A stretch of DNA of 64,000 nucleotides from Actinomycetota bacterium. Lineage in GTDB: Bacteria > Actinomycetota > Acidimicrobiia > Acidimicrobiales > MedAcidi-G1. Every line of letters starts with the position of its first letter. Within the stretch, counting starts at the first letter, position 1. Below the pieces are notes generated by a model. That model searched no databases. It saw only the letters and a program-made list of their open reading frames with translations, and was not told the DNA's origin. The stretch spans positions 58,187 to 122,186 of the forward strand of contig JACNKQ010000041.1 in NCBI GenBank assembly GCA_014381945.1. Direction: 5' to 3'. Shown here one piece after another: positions 1 through 7,999 of this stretch. The position numbers and the translations under genes are program-made.

Positions 1-592
1 TGTAGGCGAGGATGATCCCACCCCGGCGGAGGGCCCGGGCCGCATGGGGCACCACCCGCCAGGGTTCGGGCAGGTCTAGCAGGACCCGGTCGAACTCTGA
101 CTCGTCGATTCCCCCGTAGGCGTCGCGGATCTCGACGTCGTAGCGGTCGAGTGGTTCGCTGCCGAGCATGTCCTCGACGTTCTGGCGTGCACGGTCGGCG
201 AAGTCCTGCCGGATCTCGTAGCCGGTCACCTCCGCCCCAGCCCGGAGCAGCGTCATCGAAAGCGCCCCGGAGCCGACGCCCGACTCCAGGACCCGCACCC
301 CCGGTCGGATGTCGGCCAGCATCAGGATCGTGCCGAGGTCCTTGGGATAGATCACCTGTGCCCCCCGGGGCATCTTGAGCACGAAGTCGGCCAGGGTGGG
401 CCGGAATGCCACGAAGGAGCCTCCCCGGCTCGAGCGGAGGTGGCTGCCGTCGGGTGCTCCGATCAGGTCGTCGTGGTCGACGACGCCGGTGTGTGAGTGG
501 AACTCGCCACCGGTGACCAGCGTGACGAGGTAACGCCGGTCCTTGCGGTCCACCAGGAGCACACGATCCCCAACCTCGAAACAATGGCTCAT
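1..592 (-). CDS. trmI: tRNA (adenine-58-N1)-methyltransferase TrmI, N-terminal part (runs off window)
   Basis: Class I SAM-dependent methyltransferase that makes m1A58 in the tRNA T-loop. About 197 N-terminal residues are visible; the C-terminus lies beyond the window edge. Seen: a small N-terminal beta region (GDRVLLVDRKDRRYLVTL), the family segment PRGAQVIYPKD, the SAM-binding motif VLESGVGSGALS and the catalytic-loop motif DLPEPW. The ATG overlaps the TGA of ttuA (ATGA at 589-592), so translation is probably coupled. TrmI is the downstream partner of a TtuA/TtuB thiolation module here, which fits joint maturation of the T-loop. The family call is strong; tRNA position is inferred from the family. 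Confidence 0.9.
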   Translation of the reverse strand, partial: MSHCFEVGDRVLLVDRKDRRYLVTLVTGGEFHSHTGVVDHDDLIGAPDGSHLRSSRGGSFVAFRPTLADFVLKMPRGAQVIYPKDLGTILMLADIRPGVRVLESGVGSGALSMTLLRAGAEVTGYEIRQDFADRARQNVEDMLGSEPLDRYDVEIRDAYGGIDESEFDRVLLDLPEPWRVVPHAARALRRGGIILAY

Positions 593-1542
593 GCCCGAAC
601 CCCGTCCTTGCGGCGACTCTCGAGTTGGACAGGTTCTCCTGCTCCCGTGGCACGTTCGGCGAGCCGGCAGAACGAGCAGATCTCGCCATTGGCCGGACTC
701 CCGCACCTGGTGCAACTGCCAATGCCCGGATCCACCACAGCCATCTGATCGCGGAACAGGCCCGCCGCACGGTCCAGGAAGTTGAAGTAGAAGGTGTGCT
801 TTGTGCCGGGCGACTGTACCTCGACGGCGTTCAGCGCCGCCTTGTAGCCCAGATGGCGGTTCCCCTCGGCCATGGGGCACTCCTCCACCTGGTAGTCGAT
901 GCCACGCAGCACGCAGTAGGCGGCGGTCTCGCGTTCGCCCAGGCGGACCAGCGGCTTGACCTTGCGGGGGAAGCCGTTGCCGGCAGGCAGGACGGGGAAC
1001 TGTCGTGCCAGGTACTCCCCTTCCCAGCGCAGGACGTTGCCGAACAGCACTGCTGCCTCGTCGTCGAGGTTGTGACCGGTGGCCAGGGCCTCATAGTCAC
1101 CGTCGCGGGCGGCGCGGTCGAACAGGTGCCGCTTCGAGAGCCCACAGGCGCTGCACGGTGGCCGCTTCGCCGCCCGTGAACCGTTCGGGATGTCGAAGCC
1201 GTGTTCAGACCTCAGGTCGACCTCCTGAAGGCTCAGGCCCCGGGGCGTGGCGAACCTGCGCACGTGGCTTCCGGACGCATCGCTGTATTCACCGATTCCG
1301 AGCCCCAGGTAGAGGCCGTCGACCTCGTAGCCCAGGGCCAGGAGGATGTCCCAGAGGGCCAGTGAGTCCTTGCCCCCCGACACTGCCACGAGGACCCGGG
1401 CGCCGGGCGACAGCATGTCGAAGGCCTCGATTGCCCTGGTCACCTGGTCGCGGCACAACTTCAGGAAGTGCTCCTCGCAGAAGTTGGCGTTGTGGCGACG
1501 GATGTCGATGACCGCCGGACCGCGGCAGACACGACATTTCAT
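589..1542 (-). CDS. ttuA: TtuA-type tRNA U54 2-thiolation enzyme
   Basis: 317-residue ATP-pyrophosphatase that thiolates tRNA; TtuA of Thermus makes 2-thio-ribothymidine at position 54. Seen: N-terminal zinc finger C3, C6, C22, H25; PP-loop SGGKDS (55-60); C130-x-x-C133 and C222, the three cysteines that hold the catalytic 4Fe-4S cluster in TtuA; and a C-terminal zinc finger C277, C280, C289, C292. As far as I recall, C130/C133/C222 are also the residue numbers in the Thermus enzyme. The start overlaps the stop of the ubiquitin-like sulfur carrier gene by 4 bp, and its own stop overlaps trmI. TtcA (C32 thiolation) is less likely because it lacks the paired zinc fingers and does not use a ubiquitin-like carrier. 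Confidence 0.9.
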   Translation of the reverse strand: MKCRVCRGPAVIDIRRHNANFCEEHFLKLCRDQVTRAIEAFDMLSPGARVLVAVSGGKDSLALWDILLALGYEVDGLYLGLGIGEYSDASGSHVRRFATPRGLSLQEVDLRSEHGFDIPNGSRAAKRPPCSACGLSKRHLFDRAARDGDYEALATGHNLDDEAAVLFGNVLRWEGEYLARQFPVLPAGNGFPRKVKPLVRLGERETAAYCVLRGIDYQVEECPMAEGNRHLGYKAALNAVEVQSPGTKHTFYFNFLDRAAGLFRDQMAVVDPGIGSCTRCGSPANGEICSFCRLAERATGAGEPVQLESRRKDGVRA

Positions 1543-1739
1543 GGCGCCCCTCCCGAGATGACGGGCCGGATCTCGACCGCTGCGTCGGCTTCGATCCGTG
1601 CGTCGCCCGGAACGAGGGTTCCGTCGCAGATGACGAGGACCGTCTCGCGATCGACTTCAAGCCTCTGGAGGAGTGCCACGACCGTCAGCGGGCCGTCGAT
1701 CTCGAGCGTGCGGCTCGGGTTGCGGAGCTCAACCCTCAT
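1539..1739 (-). CDS. ttuB: TtuB-like ubiquitin-fold sulfur carrier (MoaD/ThiS family)
   Basis: 66-residue beta-grasp protein, the usual length for MoaD/ThiS/TtuB. It should carry sulfur as a C-terminal thiocarboxylate to TtuA, with which it overlaps by ATGA. The C-terminus reads ISGGAP: the di-glycine required for activation is present but followed by Ala-Pro, whereas carriers of this family normally end in GG. Either a protease trims two residues or the extra codons come from the start of the overlapping ttuA. An activating MoeB/TtuC-like adenylyltransferase is not in the window. MoaD or ThiS roles are possible, but the neighbourhood favours tRNA thiolation. Confidence 0.8.
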   Translation of the reverse strand: MRVELRNPSRTLEIDGPLTVVALLQRLEVDRETVLVICDGTLVPGDARIEADAAVEIRPVISGGAP

Positions 1740-1972
1740 CGACCCGATGGGCCGGAGCCGTCGAAGGCCGAGGCAGGCAGGTGTCGGATTTCGATGCCTT
1801 CACCCACATGGACGCGCTGGCGGTGGACCACCGGTCCGGAGCCCGGTCGGACCACACGTCGGACGAGCCGGGCCAGGGCGACGAGGCCGAGAACCATCTG
1901 CCACCGACGTTGTCCGCCCAACAGGCCCAGGCGGAGTCCCCGGCCCAACAGGCTGCTGGCGGCAGGGGCCAT
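1736..1972 (-). CDS. small hypothetical protein (78 aa)
   Basis: I do not recognise this family. The product is very basic, with a short hydrophobic segment (MVLGLVALARLV, about residues 26-37) followed by RRVVRP, and a C-terminal half rich in Val/His/Gly. The reading frame is supported by coupling on both sides: its ATG shares one base with the TGA of the upstream small gene (TGATG) and its TGA overlaps the ttuB ATG (ATGA). It may be a membrane-associated peptide. No function is proposed. Confidence 0.55.
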   Translation of the reverse strand: MAPAASSLLGRGLRLGLLGGQRRWQMVLGLVALARLVRRVVRPGSGPVVHRQRVHVGEGIEIRHLPASAFDGSGPSGR

Positions 1973-2178
1973 CAGATGCGCCTGATCTCGACGATGGTGG
2001 AGGAACGGCGGCCGATGCGCCGACCCACGAGGTAGGCCACCCCCAGGAGGATGGCGCCGGCGGCGACCGCAGCGACCAGCAGCGGGGCCCGTGCCTCGTC
2101 GGCGCGCCCTACGGCGCCCCCGAAGGTGTCGCGCAACTCCGCCTCGAGGTCGTCGCGGGTCACCCGGTCTTCGCTCAT
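1972..2178 (-). CDS. small single-pass membrane protein (68 aa)
   Basis: Unknown family. Residues 1-30 are acidic and helical (MSEDRVTRDDLEAELRDTF); residues about 30-50 form one membrane helix (LLVAAVAAGAILLGVAYLVG), followed by a basic cytoplasmic-type tail GRRIGRR. The ATG at 2178 overlaps the stop of the preceding membrane protein gene by 4 bp, so I chose it over a longer upstream extension that would run through that gene. It is part of the coupled chain leading into ttuB-ttuA-trmI. Confidence 0.65.
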   Translation of the reverse strand: MSEDRVTRDDLEAELRDTFGGAVGRADEARAPLLVAAVAAGAILLGVAYLVGRRIGRRSSTIVEIRRI

Positions 2179-2462
2179 GCGGAACCATCCGATCGGGAGA
2201 CCTGCCTGAGGGCGAGGCCGCAGGCCGCCAGCAGCACCATCGAGACGACCAGGTACGGGAGGAAGGACCAGGTGGCGTCCAGGGGGGACCACCCCTGCAG
2301 GAGGCGCAGCGCCCCGATGGAGATGAGCACGGCGCCGGCACCCACAAGGAGGGACCCGAACACGCCGAACAGGAGTGTGCGGCCGATCGAACGCAGCGGA
2401 TCGACGGTCTCCTGGCGTAGGTAGCGCTTGAGGAGCGCTACGAGGTCTTCTCCGTTGCCCAT
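2175..2462 (-). CDS. two-helix membrane protein, Holin-X-like
   Basis: 95 residues with an N-terminal amphipathic region (about 1-28) and two membrane helices (about 30-53, LLFGVFGSLLVGAGAVLISI, and 65-85, FLPYLVVSMVLLAACGLAL). This arrangement resembles the actinobacterial Holin-X superfamily, small envelope proteins usually found outside phages. The stop overlaps the next gene's ATG by 4 bp. It lies 40 bp after the LON-domain gene, so the same transcript may continue. Family resemblance is from overall pattern only. Confidence 0.65.
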   Translation of the reverse strand: MGNGEDLVALLKRYLRQETVDPLRSIGRTLLFGVFGSLLVGAGAVLISIGALRLLQGWSPLDATWSFLPYLVVSMVLLAACGLALRQVSRSDGSA

Positions 2463-2502
2463 GGGCCGCCCACGCTATCCCTGCCTCCCGGAAGCACCCC
2501 CG

Positions 2503-3177
2503 TCACCCCCCAAGTCGGTAGGCCACGACCTCCTCGACATGCGTCAGGCACTCCTCGAGCAGCACCAGGCGATCAATCGTCCGGGTTGCCGCCAACAGGC
2601 GCTGGCGGTCCAGGGGTCCGAAGGGCCCGAGCGATCCCAGTTGGAACGTCCCGACTGCAGGGTCACCTGAGCACTCGAAGGTGTCCGCAGGCACCGGGTC
2701 GCCCAACCTGCCCAGGTCGGCAAGGACCACCCGTAGACGTGCTGCAACCTCCGCTAGACGGGCTGATTCGCGGCCGATGTCCCGATCGGCCTGTTCCACA
2801 TCGGGCAGGTCCGCTACCAGCGCCATCGGGTACGGATCGTCCGGCAACCATCGCATCACCTGGATCCTCTGCATCCCCGTGACGGCGACCGACCATCGGT
2901 CATCTCCGACCGTGCGTGCCTCGACGATCCGGGCGATCGTGCCTACGTCCGTACGGACCTCCCCGCCGCCCACCTCGCTCCCCCGCTCGATCAGGACGGT
3001 TCCGAAACACCGGGACCCGGCGAGCAGGTCGGACAGCATCGCCTGGTACCGCGGTTCGAAGACCTGCAGGGGCAGGAAGGCCCCGGGAAGCAGAACGGTC
3101 CCCAGCGGGAACATCGCCTCGGAACGCCACCCCTGCTGACCCCGAGATTGCTGACCCCGAGATTGTCCAGGGTCCAT
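2503..3177 (-). CDS. LON substrate-binding-domain protein
   Basis: 224 residues, a stand-alone N-terminal domain of Lon without ATPase or protease parts. The hallmark is FPLGTVLLPGAFLPLQVFEPRY at the start of the domain; a helical bundle makes up the C-terminal half. Such proteins are thought to bind unfolded or regulatory substrates. The first 20 residues contain a duplicated GQQSRGQQ coded by a 15-bp direct repeat (3138-3167 region), so the true start could be the ATG at 3117 just before FPLG. It starts 4 bp after the dacB stop, in the same operon. Confidence 0.85.
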   Translation of the reverse strand: MDPGQSRGQQSRGQQGWRSEAMFPLGTVLLPGAFLPLQVFEPRYQAMLSDLLAGSRCFGTVLIERGSEVGGGEVRTDVGTIARIVEARTVGDDRWSVAVTGMQRIQVMRWLPDDPYPMALVADLPDVEQADRDIGRESARLAEVAARLRVVLADLGRLGDPVPADTFECSGDPAVGTFQLGSLGPFGPLDRQRLLAATRTIDRLVLLEECLTHVEEVVAYRLGG

Positions 3178-3181
3178 GGGC

Positions 3182-4624
3182 TCAGCGGGTGACGACCGGA
3201 TGCGGTTCGAGCAGGGAGATGTCCGGGCCGTCCGGATAGCCCACGAGCGTGAGGACCACCTGATCGTGGATGGCCCTGATGTCGTCCGGCATCGACTCGG
3301 CGTTGCTCAGCACCGCGAACGTGAGGGACCGGTTGCCCAGGGTCTCGACCCGGCCGGCCAGGCTCACGACGTCGCGCAGCGTTCCCGTCTTGGCGGCCAC
3401 GCGGCCTTCGGCCGACGTTCCGACGAGGCGGTTGCTCATCGTCCCCGACTGGCCGGCGACGGCGAGGCCTGTTTCCAGGAGGCTTCCCGGGCCGCCGGTC
3501 GACGTGTCGAGGATTGCCACGAGAAGCCCGCAGGACACCCGGTTGCCGGTGTCGAGCCCCGAGCCGTCGGCGCTCGCCGAGCCGGAGAGGTCGAGGCCCA
3601 TGCCTTCGAGGGCGCTGCGCATCGCCGCCAGTCCACCTGTGGTGGTGCCGGGTGCCTCCACCTCTGCTCCCAGGGCCTTGACAAGGAGCTCAGCGGTCAT
3701 GTTGTCGCTGGTGAGCAGCATCTGTCGGACTATGTCGGCGAGGGGCGGTGACTCGATCGACGCCAACTCGGTGGTCGCATCGAGGGGCACTACGCCCGCC
3801 TGTGCAACACGTCGGATCACAAGGTCCCTGGCCTCCAACAGGTCGTCGAAGAACGCCGCAGCAAACGCCGCCGGGTCCGCCGCCGGGGTGTTGTGGGCAT
3901 AGGCGGTCCGTTCCGGATCCCATCGGGTGAACCCGTCGTTGACGGTGAGGGCGCTCAGGGGGCCGGACTGTGTCTGGTTGCCGGGTCGGAACCGCTCCGG
4001 CCAGGTCTCGACCCAGCGCAGGCCGTCGAACCGGCTCTCGTCGCCGATCACCGCGCCGGTGATGGTGGTGATTCCTGCGTCCTCGATCTGCGCTGCCAGG
4101 AGGTCGATGTCGGTGAACGGCAGAGGGTCGTCGTAGCGCCCCCAGTAGTCCCCGGTCGAGAGCAGGGGATCCCCCGACCCCACCAGCCAGACGTCGCCGT
4201 CGATCACCCCGTCGACGGGCGCAGAGCGCGTCACCACGCTGGTGGTGAATCGGTGGTCGGGGCCCAGCAGGGCGAGTGCCGCTGCACCGGTGAGGAGCTT
4301 CTGGGTGCTGGCCGGAACGAATGCCCGATCGGCAAGGTGGCCGTAGCGCTCGCGTCCCGACTCCGAGACAGCGACGCAACTGTCCGCAGGAAGGGCCGCA
4401 GCCGACTCCTCGAGCGAGGCCAGCAGGCGGCGGTCAGCCTCGGGTTCCTGGAGGAAGACCGGTACCCGTCGAACGGAGAGGAGCGGGGTGCGAACCTCGG
4501 GAGGTGGGATATCCGATGCCTCTCGGGGCGGCCGGTCGTGCTCCTGGTCGGATAGCCGCGCCTGCCATGCCGACCCGACGGCGAGGGCCACCAGCAGAAG
4601 TGGGAGAACTGCGCGCCTGATCAC
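3182..4624 (-). CDS. dacB: D-alanyl-D-alanine carboxypeptidase/endopeptidase, PBP4 family
   Basis: 480 residues from a GTG at 4624 that gives a proper signal peptide (IRRAVLPLLLVALAVGSAW); the open frame extends further upstream but only as read-through. It acts outside the membrane on peptidoglycan stem peptides. The three penicillin-binding motifs are all present: SxxK as STQK (S106-K109), SxN as SDN (306-308) and KTG (412-414). Their wide spacing, with a large insert between the first two, is the PBP4/DacB pattern (class C). Divergent from the FIST gene. Confidence 0.9.
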   Translation of the reverse strand: MIRRAVLPLLLVALAVGSAWQARLSDQEHDRPPREASDIPPPEVRTPLLSVRRVPVFLQEPEADRRLLASLEESAAALPADSCVAVSESGRERYGHLADRAFVPASTQKLLTGAAALALLGPDHRFTTSVVTRSAPVDGVIDGDVWLVGSGDPLLSTGDYWGRYDDPLPFTDIDLLAAQIEDAGITTITGAVIGDESRFDGLRWVETWPERFRPGNQTQSGPLSALTVNDGFTRWDPERTAYAHNTPAADPAAFAAAFFDDLLEARDLVIRRVAQAGVVPLDATTELASIESPPLADIVRQMLLTSDNMTAELLVKALGAEVEAPGTTTGGLAAMRSALEGMGLDLSGSASADGSGLDTGNRVSCGLLVAILDTSTGGPGSLLETGLAVAGQSGTMSNRLVGTSAEGRVAAKTGTLRDVVSLAGRVETLGNRSLTFAVLSNAESMPDDIRAIHDQVVLTLVGYPDGPDISLLEPHPVVTR

Positions 4625-4798
4625 GGCCGCATCGTAGGGGTGCGCGGTCCCCCAGATGGTGCGCCATCCTCCGAATTGTCCTGCCGGCCTCAAAGGCGAC
4701 GGTTCCGGACAGCAAGGTCTAGGTTCCCCTTCGATGAACAGTTCCTCCGCACCCTTGTCCGGGTGACCCGGCCTCCGGCGCGCACGCCTCCTGACCCG

Positions 4799-5911
4799 GT
4801 GCGCTACGCGGTTGCACTGTCCGAGCATCCCGACACCGGCATCGCCCTCGGGGAGGTGGTCGGCCAGGTCCTCGATCGGCTCGGGCCCTCTCCCGACGTC
4901 GCTGTCCTGTTCCTGACCGGCCACCACATCGGGCAGTGTGAGGAGGTCGGGCGCACGGTTCGCCGGACGCTCGGCGTCGGCCACCTCATCGGTGGGACGG
5001 CCGTGTCCGTCCTGGCCCACAGGCAGGAGGTCGAGGAGTCTCCGGGACTCGTCCTGTGGGCCGGACAGACCGGCCCCGTCGATGTCTTCCGGCTGTCGTC
5101 GGAGGGATTCCTCCCCGATGGGATCGCCGACGGGACAGCCGTAGTCGCCCTGGCAGATCCGTTCTCCTTCGACGGCGTCGGGCTCGCCGACGGCGTCCCA
5201 GGCGGTGTGACCCTGATCGGAGGGCTCGCATCTGCTGCCGGTGGGCCCGGTGGCAACCGGCTGCTCCTCGATGACGAGCTGTACCGGGACGGCGCCGTGG
5301 CCCTGGCGCTGCCCCCCGGGCTGGGTGCCCGACCCCTCGTATCCCAGGGTTGTCGTCCGCTGGGCGAGCCGATGACCGTCACATCCAGCGAAGGCAACCT
5401 GCTGCGAACGCTCGGCGGTCGCCCTGCCCTCGATCGGTTGAAGGCGATAGCGGATGCTGTCGAGCCCTCCGATCGTGTGCTGCTCTCCAGGGGACTGCAT
5501 GTCGGGCTGGTCATCGACGAACACCGGGAGGTGTTCGGGCCCGGGGACTTCCTGATCCGTGGCGTGCTCGGTGCCGACCGGTCCACGGGCGCCCTGGCCA
5601 TCGGGGACCATGCCCCTGTCGGGTCCACGGTGCAGTTCCAGATCCGCGACGCCGACGCCGCCAGCGTCGAACTCCGGGACCTGGCGGCGGCCTGGCGCGC
5701 AGATTCAGCCCTCGCCTTCACCTGCAACGGCCGCGGCTCCAACCTGTACGGCCGTCCGGGCCCCGATGCGGAGGCGCTGGTCGACGGACTCGAAACCACA
5801 GCCGTGGCCGGCATGTTCTGTGCCGGCGAGATCGGACCCATCGGGGGCCGGCACTTCCTCCACGGCTTCACCGCCTCCGCCCTCCTCCTCGGGGCCGAGC
5901 CTGCCGCCTGA
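4799..5911 (+). CDS. FIST-domain ligand-sensing protein
   Basis: 370 residues. The N-terminal half (ALSEHPDTGIALGEVVGQV ... GGTAVSVL) matches the FIST N domain; the C-terminal half, ending with GMFCAGEIGPIGGRHFLHGFT, matches FIST C. These domains are predicted to bind small ligands such as amino acids in signal transduction. Here they occur alone, with no kinase or cyclase output domain. I chose the GTG at 4799 because it places VRYAVALSEHP at the N-terminus; a GTG at 4763 is an alternative. Neighbours give no clear partner. Confidence 0.8.
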   Translation: MRYAVALSEHPDTGIALGEVVGQVLDRLGPSPDVAVLFLTGHHIGQCEEVGRTVRRTLGVGHLIGGTAVSVLAHRQEVEESPGLVLWAGQTGPVDVFRLSSEGFLPDGIADGTAVVALADPFSFDGVGLADGVPGGVTLIGGLASAAGGPGGNRLLLDDELYRDGAVALALPPGLGARPLVSQGCRPLGEPMTVTSSEGNLLRTLGGRPALDRLKAIADAVEPSDRVLLSRGLHVGLVIDEHREVFGPGDFLIRGVLGADRSTGALAIGDHAPVGSTVQFQIRDADAASVELRDLAAAWRADSALAFTCNGRGSNLYGRPGPDAEALVDGLETTAVAGMFCAGEIGPIGGRHFLHGFTASALLLGAEPAA

Positions 5912-6001
5912 GGGATCGCTCGACGGCCCAACGGTGCCCTTCCGGTTCGGGCCGCGCGGATAGGGTGGCCGATCACGTCCCCGACCGGAGCCACACCGCC
6001 A

Positions 6002-7999
6002 ATGAGCGCCCCCCCGGACGCCGCCCTCGAAACCCACGCCGTCAACGTCATACGCGGCCTCTCGATGGACGGCCCCCATGCTGCCCGTTCCGGCCATCAG
6101 GGCACCGCAATGGCCCTTGCCCCCCTGGCCCATGTCCTGTGGACCAGGGTCCTCACCTACGACGCCGGCGATCCCGGATGGCTCGACCGCGACCGTTTCA
6201 TCCTCTCGGCCGGCCATGCCTCGATCCTTCTGTACTCGATGCTCCACCTCACGGGCCACGGGTTGACCCTCGAGGACCTCCGTCGTTTCCGCCAGTGGGA
6301 ATCCGCCACGCCGGGCCATCCCGAGGTCGGACACACGGCGGGCGTCGAGGTCACGACCGGCCCCCTCGGACAGGGTCTCGCCAACGCTGTGGGCATGGCT
6401 GTTGCGGAGCGCAACCTGAGGGCCCGGTTCGGCTCTGAGATCTGCGACCACCACACGTTCGTTGTCTGTGGCGACGGCGACCTGGCCGAGGGCATCAGCC
6501 ACGAGGCGGCATCGCTCGCCGGCCACCTCGGCCTGGGACGCCTCATAGCCGTCTACGACGACAACCACATCACGATCGACGGGCCGACCGAGTTGGCACT
6601 CTCCGACGACGCCCCCGCCCGGTTCGCCGCCTACGGATGGCACGTGATCGACCTCGGCGAGGCAGCCGAGGACCTGGACGCCATCGAGGCGGCGCTGCGC
6701 TCCGGCATGGAGGAGGAGAATCGGCCCACCATCGTCGTGCTCCGGAGCCATATCGCCACCCCCTCGCGCGATGTCGACACGTCGGCCGCCCACGGCTACT
6801 CGTTGACCGACGACGGCATCGCCGAGACGAAGCGCCGCATGGGGCTCCCGGAACACGAGTCCTTCCACATCCCCGAACAGGTTCTTGCGACCTACCGGGA
6901 GGCGGGCGCACGGGGTGGCACCGCCCGCCAGGCCTGGCAGCAGCGGCTCGACGCCTGGGACGGCGACCGATCCGCCTGGGAGGCCAGTTGGGCGGCCTCG
7001 GGTATCGACGGCTGGACCGATTCCCTGCCGACCTGGGAGCCGGGCCAGAGCGTGGCCACCCGCAAGGCCGGCAACGCCTGCCTGGCGGCCCTGCTCGACG
7101 AGGTTCCCGGCCTGATCGGTGGTGGCGCCGACCTGACAGGCAACACCGGAACCACCATCTCCGGCCACGGCGTCCAGTCAGCCGACTGCCCCGAGGGTCG
7201 CCAGCTCTTCTTCGGGGTCCGCGAGCACGCCATGGGCGCCATCTGCAACGGGATGGCCCTCCACGGCGGCCTCATCCCCGTGGGTGGGACATTCCTCGTG
7301 TTCAGCGACTACATGCGCGGTGCCGTGCGCCTGGCGGCCCTCAGTGGTGCCAAGACGCTGTTCGTCTGGACACACGACTCCGTCGGAGTCGGCGAGGACG
7401 GACCGACCCACCAGCCCGTCGAGCACGCCGCCGCCCTGAGGGCGATCCCCGGCCTCCGGGTCTTCAGGCCTGCCGATGCCAACGAGACTGCAGGAGCCTG
7501 GCGGGTGGCGATCGAGGGTGACGGTCCCACAGCCTTTCTCCTGACCCGTCAGGACGTGCCGGTCCTGGCCGGCACCGACGACCATGCAGCGGTGGCCCGG
7601 GGCGCCTACGTGCTCGTGGATGCAGACGGTCCTCCCGACGTCGTGCTCATCGGAACCGGCAGCGAGGTTGCCGTCGCACTCGATGCTGCAGCGACCCTCT
7701 CCGCCGGCGGCACCTCTGTGCGGGTCGTGTCGATGCCGTCCATGGACCTGTTCGGCGGGCAGGACGTCGCCTATCGTGCCTCGGTGCTTCCCCCCGGTGT
7801 GCCGGTGGTGTCGGTGGAGGCCGGCGTCACCTTCGGCTGGGGGGCATGGGCGGACAGGTCGGTAGGCATCGACCGCTTCGGGGCCTCTGCCCCCGGTTCC
7901 GAGGTCATGGAACGGCTCGGAATCACGCCGGCGGCGGTGGCCGATGCGGCCCGTGCACTCCTCGACGGCGATCTCGACAAGAAGGAAGGCGCAGCATGA
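6002..7999 (+). CDS. tkt: transketolase
   Basis: 665 residues, normal length. Thiamine-diphosphate enzyme of the non-oxidative pentose phosphate pathway moving two-carbon units between sugar phosphates. Seen: N-terminal substrate histidine region SGHQGTA, GPLGQGLANAVG, the TPP motif starting GDGDLAEG and ending about 28 residues later with DDNHITIDG, and the pyrimidine-domain segment REHAMGAICNGMALHGG. The ATG follows a gap of 90 bp after the FIST gene. The TGA overlaps the transaldolase ATG (ATGA), so the two are made together. Confidence 0.96.
   Translation: MSAPPDAALETHAVNVIRGLSMDGPHAARSGHQGTAMALAPLAHVLWTRVLTYDAGDPGWLDRDRFILSAGHASILLYSMLHLTGHGLTLEDLRRFRQWESATPGHPEVGHTAGVEVTTGPLGQGLANAVGMAVAERNLRARFGSEICDHHTFVVCGDGDLAEGISHEAASLAGHLGLGRLIAVYDDNHITIDGPTELALSDDAPARFAAYGWHVIDLGEAAEDLDAIEAALRSGMEEENRPTIVVLRSHIATPSRDVDTSAAHGYSLTDDGIAETKRRMGLPEHESFHIPEQVLATYREAGARGGTARQAWQQRLDAWDGDRSAWEASWAASGIDGWTDSLPTWEPGQSVATRKAGNACLAALLDEVPGLIGGGADLTGNTGTTISGHGVQSADCPEGRQLFFGVREHAMGAICNGMALHGGLIPVGGTFLVFSDYMRGAVRLAALSGAKTLFVWTHDSVGVGEDGPTHQPVEHAAALRAIPGLRVFRPADANETAGAWRVAIEGDGPTAFLLTRQDVPVLAGTDDHAAVARGAYVLVDADGPPDVVLIGTGSEVAVALDAAATLSAGGTSVRVVSMPSMDLFGGQDVAYRASVLPPGVPVVSVEAGVTFGWGAWADRSVGIDRFGASAPGSEVMERLGITPAAVADAARALLDGDLDKKEGAA

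Noticed and set aside
3182..5611. Long minus-strand frame covering both dacB and the FIST gene region
   Set aside because: Only the part from the GTG at 4624 encodes the carboxypeptidase; the upstream half is the antisense of FIST, with low-complexity Arg/Gly/Pro codons and no domain.
5705..7168. 487-residue frame antisense to FIST and transketolase
   Set aside because: GC-rich shadow of the real genes on the plus strand; no motif and no ribosome site.
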